Shown one piece after another: positions 1 through 9,405 of a stretch of 64,000 bases of DNA (position 1 is the first letter of the stretch; every line of letters starts with the position of its first letter). Source of the DNA: Gloeothece verrucosa PCC 7822 (GTDB taxonomy: Bacteria; Cyanobacteriota; Cyanobacteriia; Cyanobacteriales; Microcystaceae). The stretch is taken from positions 744,001 to 808,000 of the forward strand of contig NC_014533.1 in the NCBI RefSeq assembly GCF_000147335.1. The letters are read 5' to 3'. A model generated the notes under the pieces. The model searched no databases and was not told the origin of the DNA. It saw only the letters and a list, made by a program, of their open reading frames with translations. The position numbers were made by a program, and so were the translations under genes.

Positions 1-1635
1 TACCCGCGTTTGTGCCTTGAATGGGGTTGTTGAGTAGTTCATTAAGCGTTGGACCAGAAGTTAAGCTCCAGATACGCCTGCGTCCATCAAGGGTTCGGCT
101 AACCCTTGTACCTTGCTGCCATCTTTTTCGTTTCTTTTTATGATAAGCAGCAATACCCGTGTAAGTTTTAAAGAAAGTTTTACGGAACCGGGAAGCCTCA
201 GCCGCAGATAAATAAATCCCATAGTTGAATGCCGTACAAACTAAAAATTTCTTCACTCCCATGCCATAAATAAACCCGAAATTAACAATTTTACCTAGAT
301 AACGTTCCGAATCGGTGATTTGAGCCACAGGTTTGTTAAACAATTGCGCGGCGGTTAACTTATGGAGATCTTCCCCCTTTTGATAAGCTAACTGCATCAA
401 AAGGTCCCCACTCGCTTTAGCCATAAGCCGCAATTCAATTTGACTATAATCTGCTTTAATGAGAACGTTTCCTTCTGTTGCCACAAAACAGCGACGAAAC
501 CGCGTATCTTTAGGAATATTCGTTAAATTAGCTCGATGACAACTAAAGCGTCCTGACTTTGTGCCCATTTGAAACCAATGCCCATGAACCCGCCCGCTAA
601 TTGCATGGATGTATTTAGGGAATCCCTCAATAAAGGTACTCATTAAAGTCGTGATGCTACGATAATCAAGAAGATTCCGTATGATAGGATGTTTTTCGGC
701 TCTTAGAATCAGTTCGCTCGCATCGGTTGAGTTAACAGAAATGCCAATTTTTTTTAAAGCGGCGATCACTTGTTGGGGCGAACGTAAGTTAATGCTGGTT
801 GTCTGTTGAGGCGCGTACTCTTCAAGAAGAGATAATTGTACCGGTTTCGGTTCTAACTCCAATTGAAGAGAAATAGTTTCGCTTAATAAGGTTTGTTGCT
901 GCTGTAATTCGATTCCCAGCGAATGCCATTGTTCTAAATCCAATTTCAACCCATTTAATTCCATCTGAGCAACGAACTGAAGACAATTAAATTCGTCAAG
1001 GGCTGTCGAAAATAAGTTAGCTTTTTCTAATAAAAATATTAAGGTTTCATGAAGCGGTAAAACAATAGCAGCATCCGTCGCAGCATATTGTAATTGTTGG
1101 GCAGATAAGGTTTTTTTGTTCCAATTACTGGTTTGGAGAGACTTATCTAATTTAATATTGAGTAAGCTCAAAGCGATAGAAGAAAGACTAGATTTTTTTT
1201 TAAGCCGGCAATTAAAACTTGATAACCCAGCATGGTATCAAAAAAAGGAGGAGATAGTTTAAATCCGAGTCTTGTTAAAAATTGTAGTTCAAACTTAAGA
1301 TTATGTCCAATTTTCAAAGAAGAACTTGTAAAAATTTTTTGAATATATTCTTTTTCTTCATTAAGGGCAATCTGATCAATAATTAGGACGGGATAATCGG
1401 GTATAGCCAGTTGTAGTAATCTAATTTCATCCTTTAAAGGATCTAAGCCGCTTGTTTCACAATCAATACCAATGGCTGATGCTTGTAGATAAGGAATAAT
1501 TTCCGGTAGCTGTTCAATCTGATCAATATAAATGTAATCCGTCTTAAATAAATCAGGAGGGTGGGTTAAAGGAGATTTTTTAGGGAGTATAGCTAGAGTT
1601 TCCTGCCAGCTATAAAAGTCATAATTATTGGGCAT
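1..1635 (-). CDS. DNA polymerase I-like (family A) with 3'-5' exonuclease domain, frame change at A9, 3' end outside window
   Basis: DNA synthesis with proofreading, probably for plasmid replication or repair. Residues 1-155 start a DnaQ/Pol I-type 3'-5' exonuclease (ExoI IGIDCETSGLDP, ExoII IGHNLKFELQFL) and stop at 1168. In the -1 frame the protein continues without a stop to the window edge: ExoIII-like YAATDA, then polymerase motif A (IKADYSQIELR), the O-helix ERYLGKIVNFGFIYGMG and an N-x-PIQGT motif near position 10. The two frames join in a run of nine A at 1193-1201, with TTAAAAAAAAATC on the coding strand. No 5'-3' exonuclease domain is present. The start ATG at 1635 is the natural one. 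Programmed slippage, a real mutation and a sequencing error are all possible; the family call is secure. Confidence 0.87.
1193..1201 (-). other. A9 homopolymer, candidate slippage or frameshift site in the polymerase gene
   Basis: On the coding strand the frame runs TTA AAA AAA AAT, then stops 9 codons later. Re-reading one A, or adding one A to the transcript, opens a frame of more than 380 codons that carries the rest of the exonuclease and the polymerase domain. Runs of nine A are known to promote RNA polymerase and ribosome slippage in bacteria. Use of this site is inference. Confidence 0.5.
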
Positions 1636-1742
1636 AAATTTTAACCAAAAAGGGTGAACTTAATCACCGAACAGGGGGAATTACGACAAGGGAACTTTGA
1701 CTTAAAATGCCAATTGAATTAAACGCTAGGAGAAAAACGTAA

Positions 1743-1943
1743 ATGTCTAATCCCTTACGTTCAGGTGGAAATTATGAGGATGGATATCGAGAAAATGTTT
1801 ATGATTTGTCGAACTTAGGCGACAACCCTTATTCAGATTCTCTCGAAAATCCCAATCCTCAACTCGCTCATTTACAGGAATTAGAACGTTTGCAACAACA
1901 ACAAAGAGAACAACAGGAGCAATTAGAACCAGATGCGGGCTAG
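1743..1943 (+). CDS. small hydrophilic protein, Gln-rich tail
   Basis: A 66-residue protein with no recognised domain. The N-terminal half is rich in Asn, Gly and Tyr; the C-terminal half is a charged stretch with many Gln and Glu (LERLQQQQREQQEQLEPDAG) likely to form a helix or coiled coil. A good ribosome binding site (AGGAGA) lies 8-10 bases before the ATG. It is transcribed divergently from the polymerase gene, about 100 bases away, so they probably share a promoter region. Function unknown. Confidence 0.55.
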   Translation: MSNPLRSGGNYEDGYRENVYDLSNLGDNPYSDSLENPNPQLAHLQELERLQQQQREQQEQLEPDAG

Positions 1944-1950
1944 AAAAAGG

Positions 1951-2085
1951 CTAGTTCTTCCAACAAAAGTGCCATTGCTGAGAATTTTTAATGATGCCAT
2001 AGGGCAAATTAGGTCTTCTTGTTTCGTTGAACTCTTCACTGTTGAGTTCAGGGTCAAATTGGATCGTCTGACTGTTATTTTTCAT
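1951..2085 (-). CDS. 44-residue hypothetical protein or gene fragment
   Basis: A short frame from ATG at 2085 encodes MKNNSQTIQFDPELNSEEF... with an RRPNLPYGIIKN motif. This resembles the N-terminal part of longer cyanobacterial plasmid proteins from memory, so it may be a truncated remnant. It ends with TAG at 1951 just after the 66-residue gene on the other strand. Weakly supported. Confidence 0.3.
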   Translation of the reverse strand: MKNNSQTIQFDPELNSEEFNETRRPNLPYGIIKNSQQWHFCWKN

Positions 2086-2140
2086 CGTAACTGATTTTTA
2101 AATAGCGATAAAACTGAAGCGTTAGCTTCCCCAAAAAAAG

Positions 2141-4066
2141 ATGACAAAAAGTTCTTTTGAATTAAAGTTTTTAGAGGAGAAGTCCCTTGTGAGTTCTCAG
2201 GTTGAGTCCGTTCCTCATAATCCCTCGATTGTTTCCATTGATTTCGGGCGTTTATTGGGCAAATATGCAACGCCAGAAGGAGCATTAATGCTCGGTTTAC
2301 TGGTGGTATCGTTATTGTTGACCAAATTAGGCGGCTCTTCGGCTAAACTGACATCAGGACGCTTTTGTGGACGAAAAGAACTCTGTCGTGCTACGGCAAC
2401 TGCCCTCAAACAAATAGAGGAAAAAAAGTGTCAACCCGTGACATTATGGGCGGGAACACCAAAATATTGGTTAGGGGGTAAATTAAAAGGATTGAGTGCC
2501 TTCATCCAAACCCTGTTAGGTTCATCGCCTACGGTATGGTTTCCTCACGCTGAACGGGGAATTTTAGTGATTGGTGCGCCGGGTTCGGGAAAAACCGCTT
2601 CCGTGATTGACCGGGCGATTGAATCGGCGATGCGCCAGGGGCATAGTATCCTAGTCTATGATAAAAAGGGAGATCAGGTGCGGCTTCATGCGGCTTTAGC
2701 CACCCGTTATGGTTATAGTGTAGAAGTTTTCGCGCCTGGGTACAGTTACAGTGGAGTTATTAATCCCCTGGATTTTGTCACAGGACCCGAAGACACGACG
2801 ATGGCCGGGGAAATCGGCAAAATTTTTACCAGTAGTAGCCGCACTGGCGAGAGCAAAGGCAATGAATTTTTTGAAACTGCCGGGGAAATGTTGGCACGAG
2901 GGTTAGTGCAATTGGCCAAGGCGAGTAACTACCGTGATTTAGCTCAAGTTTATGCTTTTATTCAGTTGCCGAATTTTGTGGAACGCATCTATCATTCCAT
3001 TTACCGCCCCGATAAACATCCTTTAAAAATGAATCCTTGGATTGCTCCCTCGTTTTCTCAGTTGATGAGTTCCAAAGATGCAGAGAAAACGGTCGCGGGA
3101 ATCAAGGCCACCGCAGAGATGGTTTATAGTGCCTTTATTCAACGTGATTTACTACGGGCGTTTATCGGTAAGAGTACGATTCCTATTAAGCTTAAAGAAA
3201 AGCAAATTCTCTTCTTTCAGTTGGATGATGAACGTCGCACGGTTTTAGCACCGTTAATCGCCGCAGCACTCCATTTATGTATTGTTTCTAATCTCTCGCA
3301 AAAACGCACTAATCCTTTTTGTTATTTCCTTGATGAGTTTCCTTCTATCGGTCGGTTGCCACGCACCGTTAACTATGTCAATGAGTACCGTTCTAATGGC
3401 GGTGTACCCGTCCTCGGTATTCAATCTCTAGAGCAACTTTACGATACTTATGGTGAGCGGCAAGGAAAAGCGATTGCTTCTGCCCTTTCTACTCATGTTT
3501 TATTTTATCCAGGGGATTACAACACGGCTGAACAATATTCGAAACGGTATGGAGAAACCGAGGTGGTTATCCGTTCTCGCAGTACCGGCAATTCTTATGG
3601 CGGTTCTCAAACGAGTCGTTCTACTAATTGGAGTGAACAGATTCATAAAAAACCGTTACTCTCACCGGATGAAATTTTAAGGTTTCCCCAAGGCGAATGT
3701 GTAATTACTTCTCCGGCTTACGGGTCGGGTAAAGAAGCACTTTTTCCCTATAAGTTAAAAATTCCGATTGAACAGCGTGAGTTTAAGCGAGCGAGTGAGT
3801 CTGAGGCGTTATGGGATAGCGTGATTCGACCCCAATTAGAGCAAAGGGCTTTTAATTGGGCTAAATTACAAGAATTGGATGAAGAGAATTTGCATCTTGA
3901 AATTACCAAACGAATTGAGGAAGCGTTCCGTATGCTGCCGATGCCGGGTGAACTTGCTGATGGGGTGGTGGATAAGAATAATTCAGACTATAAAGAGCAA
4001 ATGAAAAAGATTGTTGCTCAAACGTTAAAAAAACTTCCCATTGATTTGAGTCGTTTGGCGGCTTAA
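2141..4066 (+). CDS. type IV secretion coupling protein (TraG/VirD4 family ATPase)
   Basis: A coupling protein that brings DNA to a conjugation channel, using ATP at the inner membrane. The 641-residue protein has one N-terminal membrane segment (about residues 47-63, ALMLGLLVVSLLLTKL), Walker A GAPGSGKTAS (about residues 148-157), a KKGDQ motif, Walker B with the family signature FCYFLDEFPSIGRLP (about residues 388-402) and a TraM-recognition-type C-terminal region. No relaxase or mating-pair genes lie in the window, so the transfer system is either split or incomplete here. The ribosome binding site before ATG 2141 is poor. Family call confident; conjugation is inference. Confidence 0.92.
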   Translation: MTKSSFELKFLEEKSLVSSQVESVPHNPSIVSIDFGRLLGKYATPEGALMLGLLVVSLLLTKLGGSSAKLTSGRFCGRKELCRATATALKQIEEKKCQPVTLWAGTPKYWLGGKLKGLSAFIQTLLGSSPTVWFPHAERGILVIGAPGSGKTASVIDRAIESAMRQGHSILVYDKKGDQVRLHAALATRYGYSVEVFAPGYSYSGVINPLDFVTGPEDTTMAGEIGKIFTSSSRTGESKGNEFFETAGEMLARGLVQLAKASNYRDLAQVYAFIQLPNFVERIYHSIYRPDKHPLKMNPWIAPSFSQLMSSKDAEKTVAGIKATAEMVYSAFIQRDLLRAFIGKSTIPIKLKEKQILFFQLDDERRTVLAPLIAAALHLCIVSNLSQKRTNPFCYFLDEFPSIGRLPRTVNYVNEYRSNGGVPVLGIQSLEQLYDTYGERQGKAIASALSTHVLFYPGDYNTAEQYSKRYGETEVVIRSRSTGNSYGGSQTSRSTNWSEQIHKKPLLSPDEILRFPQGECVITSPAYGSGKEALFPYKLKIPIEQREFKRASESEALWDSVIRPQLEQRAFNWAKLQELDEENLHLEITKRIEEAFRMLPMPGELADGVVDKNNSDYKEQMKKIVAQTLKKLPIDLSRLAA

Positions 4067-4198
4067 GCCGAATCTTTATCTTTATTTTATAATTTTAAAG
4101 ATTTAATAAAGGTAAATTAGAACAAGATAAAAAAATGAATAATTAAAAGTAAAAAAAATAAACAAGCGCGACCAATAAGGGTGAAGGAGGAGTAGGTT

Positions 4199-5167
4199 AT
4201 GGTTAGTTCCAAGAGTGAAAATCATTTAGCACAAGAGGATAAATTATGCCAACAGAACCAAGTTTTGCTCAATATTTCTCATGAGTTGCGGAACCCTTTA
4301 ACGATTATTACTGGCTATATTGAAATGTTGGGAGCGACTCGCTTAGATTCTAAACAGCAGCAGTATTTGAAAGGAATTGAACGTTCATCAGATTTTTTAA
4401 TGGGGTTAACGGATGAAATCTTATCTATTCTTCGCTCAAAAGAAGAGCAAGAAAAATTAAGATTATCTCGGATTGATTTAGGCGATTTTTTACAATCTTT
4501 GAGGGATATTTATGAACCTTTAGCCCAGAAAAAAGGATTAGGTTTTTTTCTAGAAGTTTCAGAACTGCCTCAAGTGAGAGGTGATGTGGTAAAACTTGAG
4601 CAAGTTTTGGGGAATTTACTGAATAATGCGATTAAATTTACGGAAAAGGGCTGGATTCGCTTACAGGTTAATGTGTTTGCACAAGATGGACAAACAGCAC
4701 TCGTTACGTTTCGCGTGGTGGATACGGGTATCGGGATGAGTGCAAGCGAATCTGAGCAAATCTTTGAAGCGTTTTACCAAGCGACATGGGGGAGTGGTGG
4801 GGTAGGCATTGGACTGGCAATTAGTAAAACCTTGTGTGAAAAGATGGGGGGAAGACTCGATGTCAAAAGTAGTCCTGGGGTGGGAAGCGTTTTTGAGGTT
4901 TGTCTGCCCATGAAACTGGAAAATAGACTCTTTTGTTGTTATGAATTAGGACTCGAAGAAGGATTATCAACTCTTAATAGGGACATCGTGATTAATCTAA
5001 AAAAGATGGCAAGTCGCGGAGATTTTTGCTTGTTAAAAAGCTATATAAAAACTCGAATTATGCCTTTTAATAACCAAACATCTCAAATTTTATTAACCTT
5101 GGTTGACCAGTTTCGTCTAGATTTAATAGTCGATTTATTGCCGAATTATACAGAAAATATTGGCTGA
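4199..5167 (+). CDS. soluble sensor histidine kinase
   Basis: A 322-residue cytoplasmic kinase without membrane segments or a clear sensor domain. HisKA holds the H-box ISHELRNPLTIITGY (His about residue 28); HATPase_c follows with N-box LGNLLNNAIKFTEKG, G1 DTGIGM and G2 GSGGVGIGLAISK. About 75 C-terminal residues beyond the catalytic domain are not recognised and may carry the signal or partner binding. Start ATG 4199 follows AAGGAGG. The next gene, a receiver-kinase hybrid, follows at once, so the two are probably one operon and one phosphorelay. Confidence 0.9.
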   Translation: MVSSKSENHLAQEDKLCQQNQVLLNISHELRNPLTIITGYIEMLGATRLDSKQQQYLKGIERSSDFLMGLTDEILSILRSKEEQEKLRLSRIDLGDFLQSLRDIYEPLAQKKGLGFFLEVSELPQVRGDVVKLEQVLGNLLNNAIKFTEKGWIRLQVNVFAQDGQTALVTFRVVDTGIGMSASESEQIFEAFYQATWGSGGVGIGLAISKTLCEKMGGRLDVKSSPGVGSVFEVCLPMKLENRLFCCYELGLEEGLSTLNRDIVINLKKMASRGDFCLLKSYIKTRIMPFNNQTSQILLTLVDQFRLDLIVDLLPNYTENIG

Positions 5168-5192
5168 AATAGAACTAAAAACTCGAGAAGAG

Positions 5193-6380
5193 ATGCCAAA
5201 AATTGAATTTGATATTTTGATTATTGATGATGAGGTAGAGAATTTACGTCTGCTGGCTCTGATTTTAGGAGAAGCTGGCTATCAAGTCCGTTCTGCCATA
5301 AACGGGCGAGCGGCTTTAGGGGTCATAAAAAATCAAATTCCCGATTTGATTTTACTGGATGTAAAGATGCCGGTAATGGATGGATTTGAGCTATGTCAGA
5401 CTTTAAAAGCCGCCTCAGATTGGTGTGATATTCCGATTGTGTTTTTAAGTGCAGCAGAAGGGGTGTCAGATAAGGTAAAAGCGTTTGAATTAGGAGGGGT
5501 TGATTATATTACCAAACCCTATCATGCGGCTGAAGTGATTGCTAGGGTTCACATCCATTTAAGTCTTCATCAATTAAAGGAGGAATTGAGTAAACGTAAT
5601 GAGTTTTTGCGACGACAAAATGATGGGTTGGCGGCTCAAATTAAGGCGACTCAAGAAGCCCAAAATGCGATGCGCTTTGTGCTGCATACTGTTTCTCACG
5701 ATTTAAAAAATCCGCTATTGGGATGGGGATTAACCCTCAGTACCATTTTAGGCCAGCAAAAGGGGGAAATCTGCCAGATTGAGCGGCGGGTGCTTTCTAC
5801 GATGCTATCAAGTTGTAGTTCACAAGAAAGGTTGATTGACTCACTTGTGGGGGCGCAACGGGAGAAGGAAGGGGTTGATGGGTTGGTGCTTAACTTGACG
5901 ACTGTACAGCTAGAAGAGATTGTGAGTGAGGTACTTTTAGAATGGCGGCTGGTTTTAGAAAAAAATGCTGTTACGGTTAATCATGAATTGTTTATTGAAA
6001 GTTGTCCTGTTCTAAAAGCAGATGTAGTTCAATTACGTCGAGTCTATTTTAATTTAATCGGTAATGCGCTTAAATACAATGAGCCAGGGATTATTTTAAC
6101 CTTGAAAGCGCTCTTGGTGATGAGAGAGGAACGAGAATGGTTGCAGTGTTGGGTAATTGATAATGGGGTGGGAATTCCAAGGATGTTTAAGAAGAATTTA
6201 TTTAAACCTTATTCAAGTAGTGGGCAGGGAGTAAAGAGTGCAGGTTTTGGTCATTCTTTTGGGTTGGGGTTATATATTTGTCAAAAAATTATTGAAGCGC
6301 ATGGGGGAATAATTGGGCTAGAAGAAACGGAAAAGGGGGCGGCTTTTTGGTTTGATTTGCCGTTAAGTAACTATCCCTAA
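5193..6380 (+). CDS. hybrid response regulator-histidine kinase
   Basis: Receiver domain first (about residues 5-125: DDE acidic pair, phospho-acceptor in ILLDVKMPVMDG, conserved Lys in YITKPY), then a coiled linker and a HisKA domain (H-box TVSHDLKNPLLGWG), then HATPase_c (N-box LIGNALKYNE, DNGVGIP, FGLGLYICQ). This order is usual for cyanobacterial receiver-kinase hybrids that take a phosphate from a partner and modulate a second kinase step. ATG 5193 is preferred because the receiver begins right there; a TTG at 5160 overlapping the preceding stop would add 11 residues. Its 3' end overlaps the convergent regulator by 18 bases. Confidence 0.88.
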   Translation: MPKIEFDILIIDDEVENLRLLALILGEAGYQVRSAINGRAALGVIKNQIPDLILLDVKMPVMDGFELCQTLKAASDWCDIPIVFLSAAEGVSDKVKAFELGGVDYITKPYHAAEVIARVHIHLSLHQLKEELSKRNEFLRRQNDGLAAQIKATQEAQNAMRFVLHTVSHDLKNPLLGWGLTLSTILGQQKGEICQIERRVLSTMLSSCSSQERLIDSLVGAQREKEGVDGLVLNLTTVQLEEIVSEVLLEWRLVLEKNAVTVNHELFIESCPVLKADVVQLRRVYFNLIGNALKYNEPGIILTLKALLVMREEREWLQCWVIDNGVGIPRMFKKNLFKPYSSSGQGVKSAGFGHSFGLGLYICQKIIEAHGGIIGLEETEKGAAFWFDLPLSNYP

Positions 6381-7028
6381 TGAGTGAGCTTTTAAAGCGA
6401 CTAAAGTTCGATTGGTTAGGTTCAGTTTGTGAAAAATTCTAGTGATGATGGATTTGATTGTATCTAAGGGTTTATTGGTAATAGCGGCTATTTCTTTATT
6501 GGTATATCCACTGCCAATCAGTTGAAAGACTTCTAGTTCAGCTTCACTAAATTTTGAGAGAAGTTTTTTTGACGACTCTGGGATAGGCGAGTTGAGTGCT
6601 TGAAGATTGGGAGGGGTTAAGGTGTTATTAAAATTGGCTTTGAAAGAAGGATCTAAATATATTCCGCCTTCATAAATAATTTTAATGACGGCTCTGATAT
6701 TTTCAGGTTTTTTTCCTTTAACTAAATATCCATCAGCCCCAAAGGATAAAGATTTAAGGGCAAGTTCAAATTGAGAAGATGCGGTTAGCACTAAGGATTT
6801 AATATGAGGGTGTGAGCGGCTAATTTGGGAGAGCGCCGTTACTCCACTTTCCCCATTTTTTAAGGACATATCTATAATTACTAAGTCAGGATTATTTTTT
6901 CTCAGGAGTTCCATCCCTTCTGGTACATTGTTGCTGGTTCCGAGTAAATTAAATGGGTCAACTTTTAAAGCGTGTTCTAATCCGATTAAAAACATCATGT
7001 CGTCTTCAATGGCAATAAGGTTAATCAT
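6363..7028 (-). CDS. NarL/FixJ-family response regulator
   Basis: Receiver (residues 1-120: EDD pair, Asp in VIIDMSLKNGESG, Lys in YLVKGKKP) joined to a LuxR-type helix-turn-helix (about residues 158-215: FSEAELEVFQLIGSGYTNKE and downstream). At 221 residues it has the usual NarL length. It is the DNA-binding output that would complete the two-kinase cluster on the other strand, to which it is convergent. Start ATG 7028. Target genes unknown. Confidence 0.9.
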   Translation of the reverse strand: MINLIAIEDDMMFLIGLEHALKVDPFNLLGTSNNVPEGMELLRKNNPDLVIIDMSLKNGESGVTALSQISRSHPHIKSLVLTASSQFELALKSLSFGADGYLVKGKKPENIRAVIKIIYEGGIYLDPSFKANFNNTLTPPNLQALNSPIPESSKKLLSKFSEAELEVFQLIGSGYTNKEIAAITNKPLDTIKSIITRIFHKLNLTNRTLVALKAHSLGIVT

Positions 7029-7238
7029 GGCTAATTTTTAAAACGATTTTGATGAGCATAATTGGTGTTAGTTAAATTATAAAGTGTTAATTTAAAAACC
7101 GGAAATAAATTATAATTAACTATTTAAAAACATAACGAAATCACATCTATTATCTGTCAGAATATAGCAAACAGTTTGAAAAAAAAATGCGAACCCATAA
7201 ATCGAGGTTTCAACACTCCTGAAGGTGAATATCACTTC

Positions 7239-7262
7239 TAAGTAGTCGGACATAAATAAAGC
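7239..7262 (+). repeat. single arm of a MITE-like terminal repeat
   Basis: TAAGTAGTCGGACATAAATA and the next four bases match the ends of the small repeat at 41941-42065 closely. No second inverted arm is visible nearby, so it appears to be a solo or decayed end. It sits in a 314-base gap without a gene (7029-7342), upstream of the toxin-antitoxin pair. Confidence 0.5.
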
Positions 7263-7300
7263 GCACTGTACTCGTGAAATGTAAAAGTCTCTAAACCTGA

Positions 7301-7329
7301 TTCTATAGAAGTTATAATATCTATAGAAA
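7301..7329 (+). promoter_or_regulatory. likely autoregulatory operator of the toxin-antitoxin pair
   Basis: TTCTATAGAA, a perfect 10-base palindrome, is followed by TATAAT (7313-7318) and a second half-site CTATAGAA at 7321-7328. The repeats flank a -10-like hexamer, and a ribosome binding site (GGAG) and ATG 7343 follow. This is the expected layout of an antitoxin operator. Binding is inference. Confidence 0.5.
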
Positions 7330-7342
7330 TTGGAGAAATAAC

Positions 7343-7690
7343 ATGGCAGGAAAAACGATATCAGCTTATACGGACGCTGAAACCGCGTCGCGTTTAGGAA
7401 TAATAGCTAAAGTAGAACAAAGAACCCAAGCGCAAATAGGAGGAATGGCTTTAAAATTGTTTGTTTCTTTGCCTAAAGAGGCAAGAGAAGCTTTATGGCA
7501 AGTAAAAGCTCTGGGAAATGAACAGGACTGGGAGTCTCTAATCAAAGAAGTAACCAGAACGTTATTGAATGTTCAATATAAATTAGCGGCTCAACAAGTG
7601 GTAGAACAAATAAAGCTAGAGGAATTAGGAAATTTAGAGAGTGAAGATGAGATTTTAAAAGCAGCAGTTAATTTAACCTGTGATGAGTAA
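7343..7690 (+). CDS. antitoxin-like protein of a PIN toxin pair
   Basis: A 115-residue protein whose N-terminus (AGKTISAYTDAETASRLGIIAKVEQRTQAQI) resembles ribbon-helix-helix proteins: one strand followed by two helices. The rest is helical and may bind the toxin. Start ATG 7343 has GGAG upstream. It overlaps the PIN gene by 8 bases, so translation is probably coupled. The regulatory role is inferred from position and fold. Confidence 0.65.
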   Translation: MAGKTISAYTDAETASRLGIIAKVEQRTQAQIGGMALKLFVSLPKEAREALWQVKALGNEQDWESLIKEVTRTLLNVQYKLAAQQVVEQIKLEELGNLESEDEILKAAVNLTCDE

Positions 7691-8195
7691 TTCGTTGCGC
7701 TTGTGTCTAGATCTAAATATTTGGTGTGCTGCCTTATTATCAGAGAAAAAAGGAAGATCTGATACATCAAGTCAACGCATTGTGGAGATAGTAAGAGAAG
7801 GCAAAAGTTTCTTAGGAGAAGTACAGTTAATCATATCTTGGGGTATGCTCAATCGTTTAAAAAAGGTATTAGAAAAGGATTTAGGTGTGTCATCTTTAGC
7901 AACGGCAATGTACATAAATGCAATCGAAGGATATGCACAATTAGGAGTGTCACTAACTTTAGGGGGTACGGGGATAATTCCAATTCAAGACACAGAAGAC
8001 GCGCACGTTCTCGAGACAGCATTAGCCGGACGGGCTGATGTTTTAGTAACAGCAAATTTTAAAGATTTTATATCTAATGATACACAACTAATAATTCCTC
8101 AACGTCACGCTATTCATGTTGCCCCAAATCATCGTTTTCATATTGTTCATCCTTATTTAATGATAGATTGGATTCATCAAGGACAAATTCCCTAG
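7683..8195 (+). CDS. PIN-domain toxin (putative ribonuclease)
   Basis: The PIN family (VapC-like) cuts RNA with metal ions bound by acidic residues. Candidate residues here are Asp in LCLDLNIWCA near residue 9, Glu/Asp in IQDTEDAHVLETAL and Asp in LVTANFKDF. The protein is 170 residues, nearer the 'toxin component, PIN family' group than the shorter VapC proteins. ATG 7683 is preferred; a GTG just before it at 7680 is possible. The overlap with the upstream antitoxin supports a toxin-antitoxin pair that could stabilise the plasmid. Confidence 0.75.
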   Translation: MSNSLRLCLDLNIWCAALLSEKKGRSDTSSQRIVEIVREGKSFLGEVQLIISWGMLNRLKKVLEKDLGVSSLATAMYINAIEGYAQLGVSLTLGGTGIIPIQDTEDAHVLETALAGRADVLVTANFKDFISNDTQLIIPQRHAIHVAPNHRFHIVHPYLMIDWIHQGQIP

Positions 8196-8311
8196 AGGTA
8201 AGTTCGATTTGTGTAAGATGTTTACTGTATTGTATGTCTTACGGGTATTCCCTTTTAAGATTAGAAGACTGTAGCTTTTTCGAAATCATTAATTTTTCTA
8301 ACCCCATTTTT

Positions 8312-9345
8312 TTAAAAAGTTTGAATGATTTTCAACAGCGTTGGTAAGATGAGTTTAGTTGAATGACCTTTTTTAAGAGCCACTTCTAGAGAGATTAAAT
8401 TTTCTAAAGCCGAAAATAGTGATCGTACATCAAGGGATTTAACTTCTTGTCGGAGAAAATACATTCGTTTAGGATTACTAATTTTACAGACAGAAGCGAT
8501 TTGAGTGTCGTTTTAAAGCCCTTTAATGAGAGCAGATTTAACCCATAGCCAAGTCCTAAATTGAGTAATTAAACTAGGAACCTTTAAGACAGCTTCTTGC
8601 TCAGAAATAGTAATTAAAGTAGCCAACGAAAGCACTCTACGATTATTCGGTTTTACGCTTTCTACAACCTTTTTCCATATACAACTGGGGTTAATTTGAG
8701 ATTGGGATTTGCTGGTTTTTTCTTGACCATTACGGATAGATTTTTCAGATATAAAAATGGGAGTAGATGGGATGAGTTTAAGTAAACAGATCTCTAACCA
8801 AACGGCTGCATTTAAAGAAGTTTTAAGGAGTTCTTCAGATTGGATGAGTTGTTGCAGCCCTTGATAGAGAATTTCAAATTCTGTATGACTGGCGAGTTTT
8901 TGTAAATGAATAATATTTGAATAATCGCTGATTAAGCTTTGGCATTTGGAGTCGAATTTGAGTAATAATAAATCTCGATAGGTTTCAATTAAACTTTTCA
9001 AAATTGATTGAGGGGTTTTTGAGAAGCCGCATCAATTTCAGTCACATTCATGGAACTTCCTCGATCTATACTTTGACAAGAAGAACATTGTCCACAAGGT
9101 TCTATTGTGGGTTTATGACTACTTTTACAGTTAAGGGCTTTAGCTAAAATTCGGGCGGTGCTGGTTTTTCCTGTCCCTCTAGGTCCGGTAAATAGATAAG
9201 AATTGGCAATTTTTAAGGAGGATATCGCATTCTTGAGGGCACGACCAATTAATTTTTGTCCGATTAAATCTTTAAACTGTTGTGGTCTGTATTTTAAGTG
9301 AAGGGGTTGGAAAGTACCGGTGGTGAAGCAATTTTGGGTTTCCAT
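8312..9345 (-). pseudogene. dnaX: clamp-loader pseudogene: dnaX remnant joined to a holA-like C-terminal remnant
   Basis: The 5' part (9345-8998) is a typical DnaX start: LKYRPQQFKDLIGQ, Walker A GPRGTGKTSTARILA, a zinc module C-x-QC-SSC, then TEIDAAS, after which it leaves frame and stops. The next frame (9001-8513) resumes at DnaX domain III (ETYRDLLLLK..) and reaches what looks like domain IV (IWKKVVESVKPN..), so the Walker B and sensor part is missing. It then runs into TQFRTWLWVKS, stops at 8513, and continues in the same frame to 8312 with NPKRMYFLRQEVKSL. The last part resembles the end of cyanobacterial DNA polymerase III delta (HolA). This looks like a decayed dnaX-holA fusion. The DnaX part is confident, the HolA part moderate. 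Confidence 0.75.
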
Positions 9346-9405
9346 GATGGGTAAAATTTTACTAAGGTTTTAAAAGCAAAACAGTTTGTAGGGCGCATCG
9401 AGGAA

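Noticed and set aside
2082..2409. Two minus-strand frames of 64-67 codons over the start of the coupling protein gene
   Set aside because: They overlap a confident gene on the other strand and encode no recognisable protein.
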